A program made the position numbers and the translations under genes. Below, piece after piece: positions 58,347-64,000 of a DNA stretch of 64,000 nucleotides. The notes beneath the pieces were generated by a model. It saw only the letters and a program-made list of their open reading frames with translations, did not search any database and was not told the DNA's origin. Source of the DNA: Rahnella ecdela. Its GTDB lineage: Bacteria > Pseudomonadota > Gammaproteobacteria > Enterobacterales > Enterobacteriaceae. The stretch spans positions 372,001 to 436,000 of the forward strand of contig NZ_JAFMOY010000131.1 in the NCBI RefSeq assembly GCF_019049625.1, in the 5' to 3' direction. Every line of letters starts with the position of its first letter. Positions within the stretch are counted from its first letter, which is position 1.

Positions 58347-60052
58347 GGTTGTTCGGTACTCATCCATTGGCGGATAACCAGGGCGACGATACGAGGATCC
58401 TTATCGGCCAGCTCCTGAACACGTTGAGTCTGCACTTCGACGCTGACGCGTTGCTGTGAACGTTTACGTTTCTCCAGCTCGTCGTTGCTGAGTTTGACCG
58501 GTTTGCTGCCCTCAGGCTGCGGCATAGACGCTGCCAGCACCGCGGCAGCTGCTGCATCTTTCTCGGCCTGCTGTTTGCGCAGCATCGGACGAACCATCTT
58601 GCGCCACAGCAGCCAGGCTACAATCAGCACCAGTAACCAGCGACCGGCATTGAGCATCTGATCGAAGAACGACTGTTGTTTCCAGAATGGCAATTCGCCG
58701 GTGTCGTCCGCCGCTTCATTGAACGGTGTATTCACCACGTTCAGCGTATCGCCGCGTTCCTGCGAGAAGCCCATTGCTTCACGCACCAAGTCATCAATTT
58801 TCTTCAGCTGGTCGTCAGTCAGCGGTTTAGCTTTACCGTCCGTGCCGACCTGATAGTTAACAACCACCGCCGCAGACAGGCGCTGAACGGCACCGGCGCT
58901 GTGCTGGGTGTGGGTAATGGTACGATCCACTTCATAGTTAGTGGTTTCATCGCGACGACGGTTAGACGGCCCGGAAGAACTGGTATTGCTGGCGGTGTTC
59001 TGCGCGTTGTTACCGGCCTGATTCTGTGCGCCGTTGGCGTTGTTTGCCGCTGGCGGATTAGTCACTGCGGCGGTTGCAGCCGGTGCTGGCTGGTTGCTCA
59101 GCGCACCCGGCACGCCACCGACGGCAGAAGCGCCAATCTGATCGCTGGTGCTTAACTGACGTGAACGCACCGCGGCTTTATCCGGCGAACCGTTTGGCTG
59201 GTAGTTCTCATCGGTCTGTTCGCGGCTGGCGTAATCAATCTGCGCGGTGATTTGCGCGTGAACGTTGCCGTTACCGACCACCGGTTGCAGGATGGATTCG
59301 ATGCGTCGCTGCAGACGACCTTCGACTTCATTGGCGTATTTCAGCTGGGAAGCATTAAGGTCGCGTCCATTATTATCGGACTGCGTCAGCAGATGACCGC
59401 TCTGGTCAACCACGGTGACGTTTGCCGGCGGTAATCCTGAAACGCTGCTCGACACCATATAAACGATGGCGTTGATCTGGCCGTCATCCAGCGCACGACC
59501 CGGTTGCAGGTTCAGGGTCACGGAAGCGGAAGGATTTTTTTGTTCGCGGACAAACAGGGAAGGCTTGGGAATGGCTAAATGCACGCGGGCACTGGACACC
59601 GGACCGAGAGTTTCGATGGTGCGGGAGAGTTCACCTTCCAGCGCGCGCTGATAGTTGATCTGTTCGCTGAACTGGCTGATACCAAACTTTTCCTGATCCA
59701 TCAGTTCGAAACCGACAGCGCCGCCTTTCGGTAAACCGGCGGCGGCCAGTTTCAGGCGCGTTTCATACACTTTATCGGCAGGAATAAGCAGGGCACCGCC
59801 ATTATCAGAAAACTGATAAGGGATATTCATTTGAGTCAGCTGAGTGACGATGGCACCGCCATCCTGGTCACCGAGGTTGCTAAACAACACCTTATATGTA
59901 GGCTGCTTGGCCCACAGCATCATGACAACAACAATAGCCACGGCGGCCGCAGCAGCGATGGCGATAGGAATTTTTGGGTTGGCGCGCAGGCGATTAAGCA
60001 ACGCAGTAAAACCGCTTCGAGGGGTTTCTGCGCCGGCTATTGCGGAACTCAT
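58343..60052 (-). CDS. fliF: FliF, flagellar MS-ring protein
   Basis: 569-residue membrane protein forming the MS ring. Two transmembrane segments (about residues 28-48 and 445-463) flank the periplasmic ring-building domains, with [20 protein letters not shown] typical. A low-complexity Asn/Ala/Gly stretch at about residues 310-350 is a variable linker. The C-terminal cytoplasmic tail binds FliG. AGGG precedes the ATG. First gene of fliFGHIJK and divergent from fliE. Confidence 0.97.
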   Translation of the reverse strand: MSSAIAGAETPRSGFTALLNRLRANPKIPIAIAAAAAVAIVVVMMLWAKQPTYKVLFSNLGDQDGGAIVTQLTQMNIPYQFSDNGGALLIPADKVYETRLKLAAAGLPKGGAVGFELMDQEKFGISQFSEQINYQRALEGELSRTIETLGPVSSARVHLAIPKPSLFVREQKNPSASVTLNLQPGRALDDGQINAIVYMVSSSVSGLPPANVTVVDQSGHLLTQSDNNGRDLNASQLKYANEVEGRLQRRIESILQPVVGNGNVHAQITAQIDYASREQTDENYQPNGSPDKAAVRSRQLSTSDQIGASAVGGVPGALSNQPAPAATAAVTNPPAANNANGAQNQAGNNAQNTASNTSSSGPSNRRRDETTNYEVDRTITHTQHSAGAVQRLSAAVVVNYQVGTDGKAKPLTDDQLKKIDDLVREAMGFSQERGDTLNVVNTPFNEAADDTGELPFWKQQSFFDQMLNAGRWLLVLIVAWLLWRKMVRPMLRKQQAEKDAAAAAVLAASMPQPEGSKPVKLSNDELEKRKRSQQRVSVEVQTQRVQELADKDPRIVALVIRQWMSTEQP

Positions 60053-60335
60053 ACAAGATCCCTATTTAGCTGTTGGATGGTGGTGTTCATGTTGTCTCTT
60101 AACAAAACAGACTCCCAGGTGGCGCAATCGTTGAAGCGTGACATTTTTCAGTCCTCCATAAAGGCAGGCCTATTTTCTAGGTGAGCCATTATTTGCCCCT
60201 CAAGGCAAAGTTAATGGCCCGATAAGCCGTGGTTTTTAGGTTCAATTACCGCGTTTAGGAAAAAACTGATGTGATAGGGTGTGATTCCATGAAATAGGCC
60301 ATTTGTACCGTGACACCCCGACAGACGGAGAAAAC
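60053..60335. promoter_or_regulatory. fliF-fliE divergent promoter region
   Basis: 283-base spacer. TCAA at 60200-60203 and CCCGATAA at 60218-60225 resemble the flagellar sigma-28 elements TAAA and GCCGATAA with a 14-base spacer, pointing toward fliE. FlhDC control is expected for both directions from the known regulon; I could not place its boxes. Confidence 0.45.
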
Positions 60336-60650
60336 ATGTCAATTCAAGGCATTGAGAGCGTTTTACAGCAGATGCAGGCCACTGCCATTCAGGCAGGTGC
60401 TGCACCGCAGACCGATACCGCTTCAGAAGCCGGTTTCGCCAGCGAATTAAAAGCGGCATTAGGCAAGATCAGCGAGACGCAAAACAACGCGAAACTGGAG
60501 TCTGAAAAGCTGGAGATGGGCGTTCCCGGCGTCAGCCTGAACGATGTGATGGTCGATCTGCAAAAATCGTCGATTTCACTGCAACTGGGTGTTCAGGTGA
60601 GAAACAAACTGGTGGCGGCGTATCAGGACGTGATGAATATGTCTGTTTAG
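60336..60650 (+). CDS. fliE: FliE, flagellar hook-basal body junction protein
   Basis: 104-residue protein that links the MS ring to the rod and is exported by the flagellar system. The C-terminal SLNDVMVDLQKSSISLQLGV and VRNKLVAAYQDVMNMSV are diagnostic. The ATG at 60336 follows GGAG; an open frame 11 codons upstream is not used. Confidence 0.96.
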   Translation: MSIQGIESVLQQMQATAIQAGAAPQTDTASEAGFASELKAALGKISETQNNAKLESEKLEMGVPGVSLNDVMVDLQKSSISLQLGVQVRNKLVAAYQDVMNMSV

Positions 60651-61269
60651 GTCAGCGGGCTTTCAAAGAAATAAATAAAATTGTTACCTGTAATCCGAAG
60701 GGGTTAGCGGGGAGCAGTTTATTTGTGTTTGAGGATGAAATTAATTTATGGCCACTTATTGTGGTGGTTTAAAATTTTGAAAAACTTTTTTCAAAAAAAC
60801 ACATCTCAAAAACGATTAATAGTCATCCTCAGCGTCTTTCGCCGCTGATTTCATTACTCTCCATGCCACCAGCGCTGCCAGCAGAATAAAGATAACCAGA
60901 GTAATAAGTAAAATTGTCAAAGCCCTAATCCTTCATTCTATTGGGAAGGTTGCAGTGGACTGTCGCCATTTACTGAAATGATGATCAAACTATAGCGGTA
61001 GATAAAAACTACAGCGGAAAATCAACATCTTTCAGATGAGTACAATTATTGCGGTTCAATACTATTATCGGCACGAAGTAACCACAACGTGAGGGGAAGG
61101 GTAGAATTGTTGCAAATTGTTTAGTTACGTTATTATTACAATGTAATGGGTTGTTAGCCATTCCAAGAAAAAATGTTACCGATGTCACAAAATTGTCCTT
61201 TGCATGTGCAGGTTTATTTGCAAGAATCGCAAAAAAAATCGCATCACCTGCATAAAGCACCTGCACAAA
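60651..61269. other. AT-rich spacer between fliE and the bestrophin-like gene
   Basis: 619 bases that hold one small minus-strand gene (60816-60920, separate entry). TAATCC-GAAG-GGGTTA near 60692 is a weak hairpin after fliE, and an AT-only inverted repeat TTTTGAAAAA/TTTTTCAAAA lies at 60775-60796. The region from 60921 to 61269 shows no supported gene; a minus-strand frame at 61009-61320 looks spurious. Confidence 0.4.
60816..60920 (-). CDS. 34-residue single-span membrane protein, TTG start
   Basis: On the minus strand TTG at 60920-60918 is preceded by AAGGA at eight bases and opens a 35-codon frame ending in TAA at 60816. The peptide has a continuous hydrophobic stretch from residue 3 to 19 (TILLITLVIFILLAALVA), then Trp20 and Arg21, two lysines (24 and 28) and an acidic end DAEDDY. 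This is the classic form of a small inner-membrane protein. No in-frame ATG precedes the hydrophobic segment. I do not recognise a family. It stands alone between fliE and the bestrophin-like gene. Confidence 0.7.
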   Translation of the reverse strand: MTILLITLVIFILLAALVAWRVMKSAAKDAEDDY

Positions 61270-62175
61270 ATGATAATCCGTCCTCCCCGTCACTGGTTCC
61301 TGCGTTTGTTCGCCTGGCATGGCTCGGTCCTGCCCAGTATTTTGTTCCGTCTGAGTCTCAATCTGCTGATGTCATTGGCTGCTATCCTCAGCCTGCCCTG
61401 GTACGAAACACTGGGCGTTAAGCTCACGCTGGCGCCATTCAGCCTGCTCGGGGTGTCCATCGCTATCTTCCTGGGCTTTCGAAACAGTGTGGCCTATTCA
61501 CGCTATATTGAAGCCCGTCAGCTGTGGGGCGGGCTGCTGATTGCCTGCCGTACGCTGCAAAGCCAGGTGATGGCGGTTTGTCCGGGCGAAGCGCAGCGTG
61601 TGACGGCACTTTTGCTGGCATTTTGTTACAGCTTAAAACATCAGCTGCGTCACAGCGATCCGCGCCCGGATCTCGAGCGTTTGCTGGGCGATGATGCGGA
61701 AGACATTCTGTCGCGTCGCGCGCAAACCAACATGGTGCAGCTGCGTCTGTCGCAATGGCTGGCTGAGCGCCGCCGCACCGGAGAACTTTCAGACGTGGTG
61801 TATGCGCACATGGACACCACGCTGTTACAGCTATCTCAGGTGGTCGGCGGGTGCGAGCGGATCGTCAGTATGCCAATCCCGTTTGCATACGGCCTGCTGC
61901 TGCACCGCACGGTCTATCTGTTCTGCAGCCTGTTGCCGTTCGCACTGGTGGTGGATCTGCATTATATGACGTTGTTGGTGTCGGGATTTATCTCTTACAC
62001 GTTCCTGTCGCTGGACACGCTGGCAGAAGAGCTGGAGATGCCCTTTGGTTATGCCAATAACCACCTGCCGATGGATGCGATGTGTACTAATATTGAGATT
62101 AACTTGCGTGAGATGAACAACCAGACGCAGCTGCCTGATACGCCAATGCCGGATAAACATTTCCGTCTCAGCTAG
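61270..62175 (+). CDS. yneE: Bestrophin-like channel, YneE family
   Basis: 301-residue membrane protein of the bestrophin family (YneE/BestK type), homologous to pentameric ion channels. Conserved segments: PPRHWFLRLFAWHGSVLPSI, LGFRNSVAYSRYIEARQLWG, PIPFAYGLLLHRTVYLFCSL and YTFLSLDTLAEELEMPFG. I placed the start at the ATG matching E. coli YneE; upstream codons are open to 61204 but basic and unlike the family. No strong ribosome site is visible. Confidence 0.88.
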   Translation: MIIRPPRHWFLRLFAWHGSVLPSILFRLSLNLLMSLAAILSLPWYETLGVKLTLAPFSLLGVSIAIFLGFRNSVAYSRYIEARQLWGGLLIACRTLQSQVMAVCPGEAQRVTALLLAFCYSLKHQLRHSDPRPDLERLLGDDAEDILSRRAQTNMVQLRLSQWLAERRRTGELSDVVYAHMDTTLLQLSQVVGGCERIVSMPIPFAYGLLLHRTVYLFCSLLPFALVVDLHYMTLLVSGFISYTFLSLDTLAEELEMPFGYANNHLPMDAMCTNIEINLREMNNQTQLPDTPMPDKHFRLS

Positions 62176-62320
62176 ATGTGATTCATTGCACGGATTGAAC
62201 ATTTTTCGTGCAAGGAATGTGCGAAATTCTGAAGATTCACCAGACTGTCATAATTGCGAAACAAAAGTGAAATAACCTGTTGGGGCAAACACAACTCCAA
62301 TCCGTTCTCACGAGGTATTT

Positions 62321-62560
62321 ATGTCAGTCATTCAGGCCAAATCATTGCACGAAGCCGAAGACCTGCTTAATTCCGGTATAGTGAAAAAAGTCGAACTGGC
62401 TTTTAATATAAACAGTGATGAGTTTTTTAAACTTGCGCTGGAATGTGGTGACCGGGGTGCGAAAATCACCAAGGGCAAAGAACACTTTGTTATCACCTTC
62501 AAAAAGTGGGTTATTCCTTCCAATGATCTCACTGCTACGAAAAACAACGTACTGATGTAA
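62321..62560 (+). CDS. Uncharacterised 79-residue protein
   Basis: Small soluble protein, mixed charge, with an N-terminal helix (QAKSLHEAEDLLNSGIVKKV) and two predicted strands (GAKITKGKEHFVITFKKWV). GAGG lies five bases before the ATG, supporting expression. I do not recognise the family. Single-gene unit between the bestrophin-like gene and the convergent GNAT gene. Confidence 0.7.
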   Translation: MSVIQAKSLHEAEDLLNSGIVKKVELAFNINSDEFFKLALECGDRGAKITKGKEHFVITFKKWVIPSNDLTATKNNVLM

Positions 62561-62632
62561 TGGCTTTTCGCGTCTCCATAACACTGTCAGAAGGCAGCGT
62601 TATGGAGATATTTGTTTCCCGCCTGTGACGCG

Positions 62633-63097
62633 TTATGCCACCGCTTTCATCATGTAAACACTGAGTGGGTCCGGCGCCTGCTGATAATCCCCAAACGCCT
62701 GAGTGCGCGAATACCCAAGTTTCTCATACAGGGTGATAGCCTTTTCCTGAAACACTCCGGTTTCCAGAAACAGTTCCCGATGTCCCAGCGCTTTCAGTTT
62801 CTTTTCCATTGCGGCGATCAGCAGTGATGCGATACCTTGCCCGCGAAACAAAGGGTTCACGTAAACCCGTTTCATCTCTGCCAGACCCTGTCGGGTAATG
62901 TACAGACAGGCGCAACCGGCCCAGTCGTCGTCCACTCTCGCCATGAAGCAGGTAATTTCACCTTCATCGAGCTCAGTAATGTTAATCCCCTGAAAGGATT
63001 CCGGCGGATAAAGCGGATACTGATACGCATCCAGCTCTGCAATAAGCCGGGTCAAATGCGGGTGGGTGGCATCGGTTTCGAAAATCTGGGCACTCAC
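62633..63097 (-). CDS. GNAT-family N-acetyltransferase
   Basis: 154-residue acetyltransferase with the acetyl-CoA motif MKRVYVNPLFRGQGIASLLI (RGQGIA) and C-terminal AITLYEKLGYSR. The start is a GTG at 63097 with only a weak ribosome site. Acceptor unknown. Confidence 0.85.
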   Translation of the reverse strand: MSAQIFETDATHPHLTRLIAELDAYQYPLYPPESFQGINITELDEGEITCFMARVDDDWAGCACLYITRQGLAEMKRVYVNPLFRGQGIASLLIAAMEKKLKALGHRELFLETGVFQEKAITLYEKLGYSRTQAFGDYQQAPDPLSVYMMKAVA

Positions 63098-63426
63098 AGC
63101 GTGGCTCTCATTGCAACAAAATGGACAAGTATTCTTAACCGAAATTACTCCAAAAACAAGGGAGTAAAGAAGTGAACTGTTGCCTGAAAGCCTTAGAAAC
63201 TCCGGAAGATTGTAAGTTTTAGTGATGTTTCTGAAACGTCTGTCAGAGTTGTCTGATTTTCAACCGGTATGTTGTTTTTATACGTTATACCTAATTCATT
63301 TCAGTAACATTTCTCCGACGTAATTAATGTATACAATGAAATAACTCTGTGTGATTAATAGAAGGCGCATGATCACTCAGGGTGCGAAGAAGTAAAATAT
63401 AAGAAATTGATAGTAAGGATAAAATT
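63098..63426. other. AT-rich spacer before the 57-residue gene
   Basis: 329 bases without an established gene. It contains a 16-codon frame with a strong ribosome site (63172-63222, discussed as a finding) and AT-rich, partly symmetric sequence from 63280 to 63350 that probably holds the promoter of the downstream small gene. Confidence 0.4.
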
Positions 63427-63600
63427 ATGGCTGTCTATCCTGTTGGCGTTTTTGTCACGCTTACTTTTACACCAGGTTTGTTTGAAGTTATCGCTGTGCT
63501 GGATGAGGTTACGCCGGTGCAATATCAGGTCATTAATGTGGAAACGGGGAACGTTATTCGGGTGAATGAAAACTTCATTCGCGGAATTATAAAACCCTAG
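63427..63600 (+). CDS. Uncharacterised 57-residue protein
   Basis: ATG at 63427 follows AAGGA by eight bases and runs to TAG at 63600. The protein is rich in Val, Thr and Phe with alternating hydrophobic residues (AVYPVGVFVTLTF, FEVIAVLDEVTPVQYQVINV), consistent with a small beta-barrel fold; no signal peptide. It ends IRGIIKP. I do not recognise the family. Codon use is like that of its neighbours, and a hairpin follows. Confidence 0.75.
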   Translation: MAVYPVGVFVTLTFTPGLFEVIAVLDEVTPVQYQVINVETGNVIRVNENFIRGIIKP

Positions 63601-63631
63601 ACTTCAAAGTATTACGCTAAAAGGTCGAAGA

Positions 63632-63662
63632 CCGGGCAGGCAAAACTGTCCCGCCTTTCTTT
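63632..63662 (+). terminator. Hairpin after the 57-residue gene
   Basis: CGGGCAG and CTGTCCCG pair with one bulged base and are followed by CCTTTCTTT. A moderate intrinsic terminator about 30 bases past the stop. Confidence 0.5.
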
Positions 63663-63684
63663 GTATCTGCTGGCAGATAATCCA

Positions 63685-63891
63685 TTAATCAGGCATCAGG
63701 TTGTTAAAATCTTCTTCATAGAGCCCGCGGCACTCCTGCATAAAATCCGGGAATCCCAGTTCAGAGGTCTGAACTTCGCGGCCCAGACGCCTTTCTAAAT
63801 CCTCGTGAAACCACTCAAATTCGCCATGCAGAATGCCGGTAAAACCGGTCAGTATGATGCATTGCTGTGGCGTTAATTTTTTCACGGCCAA
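63685..63891 (-). CDS. Small conserved protein, phage-type LTxxQ domain
   Basis: 68-residue acidic soluble protein. The pattern KKLTPQQCIILTGFTGIL followed by FHEDLERRLGREVQTSELG and ending with an acidic helix EEDFNNL resembles small proteins common in phage and host genomes (DUF7736-like by memory). Function unknown. Convergent with the 57-residue gene. Confidence 0.65.
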   Translation of the reverse strand: MAVKKLTPQQCIILTGFTGILHGEFEWFHEDLERRLGREVQTSELGFPDFMQECRGLYEEDFNNLMPD

Positions 63892-64000
63892 TCCTTATGA
63901 TGTTTTTGAGCACGATAAATGCTGAAAGAGAGAAGTGCTTCACGCCGGTATCCGGCAGGACGCGGTGACATATTCTATCCTTTAATTAATCTCACTGGAA

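Noticed and set aside
48947..60650. Virulence-type (injectisome) secretion genes
   Set aside because: FliF, FliG, FliM, FliK and FliE identify a flagellar system; no injectisome-specific secretin or needle genes are present.
61009..61320. 103-codon minus-strand frame upstream of the bestrophin-like gene
   Set aside because: It overlaps the start of the well-supported plus-strand gene and has no ribosome site or familiar motif.
63685..63891. Prophage remnant at the right edge, suggested by a phage-like small protein
   Set aside because: No integrase, attachment-site repeats or other phage genes are visible in the window; a lone small protein is not enough.
1..64000. CRISPR arrays, insertion sequences, tRNA or rRNA genes
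   Set aside because: No regular direct-repeat array, transposase-like frame or cloverleaf sequence was recognised on reading either strand; a dedicated scan could still find something faint.

Overview
The window is chromosomal DNA of an enterobacterium. Its proteins are close in length and motif to Escherichia coli LsrACDBFGR, XylABFGHR, YicIJ, YbjL-RlmC, PotFGHI and FliE-FliR. Mixed gene order (lsr, xyl, yicIJ, ybj/pot and fli loci in one 64 kb stretch), an ERIC element and a flagellar locus directly after the rlmC region suggest a Yersiniaceae-type genus such as Rahnella, Ewingella, Rouxiella or Serratia. The genus is inference. There is no sign of a prophage, integrative element or CRISPR array, and no tRNA or rRNA gene was seen.

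Layout. (1) 0-7.2 kb: autoinducer-2 system, with lsrR (and the probable first codons of lsrK) divergent from lsrACDBFG. (2) 7.2-7.6 kb: hairpin-rich non-coding block that looks like a dispersed repeat. (3) 7.6-21 kb: xylose and alpha-xyloside utilisation: xylA-xylB divergent from xylFGH, then xylR, alpha-xylosidase yicI, its transporter yicJ and an orphan periplasmic sugar-binding protein. These loci are separate in E. coli; here they could form one uptake, hydrolysis and catabolism unit. (4) 21-28.3 kb: yliI, yliJ, an uncharacterised M20 peptidase/MHS transporter/LysR cluster, a HAD-like protein with altered catalytic residues, and glpM.

(5) 28.5-46.5 kb: a block largely syntenic with E. coli dacC-ybjG-rybB-ybjL-ybjM-grxA-nfsA-rimK-ybjN-potFGHI-ybjO-rlmC, with an OmpC/F-type porin and small accessory genes inserted. 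The sRNA gene rybB is readable at 34539-34619 with a sigma-E-type promoter, about 0.6 kb from the porin gene; porin mRNAs are its classical targets. An ERIC element separates potF from potG.

(6) 46.5-48.9 kb: possible leader or sRNA, an OprD-family porin and a secreted histidine phosphatase. (7) 48.9-60.7 kb: flagellar basal body and export genes fliFGHIJK and fliLMNOPQR (minus strand) with divergent fliE. A terminator-like hairpin after fliK matches the known two-operon organisation. (8) 60.7-64 kb: small accessory genes, including two small proteins below usual calling limits (a 34-residue TTG-start membrane protein and a 57-residue protein), a bestrophin-like channel and a GNAT acetyltransferase.

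No wholly new multi-gene system is evident. The best leads are the small proteins, the M20/MHS/LysR cluster, the variant HAD protein, the 46.6 kb transcript candidate and the repeat at 7.2-7.6 kb.
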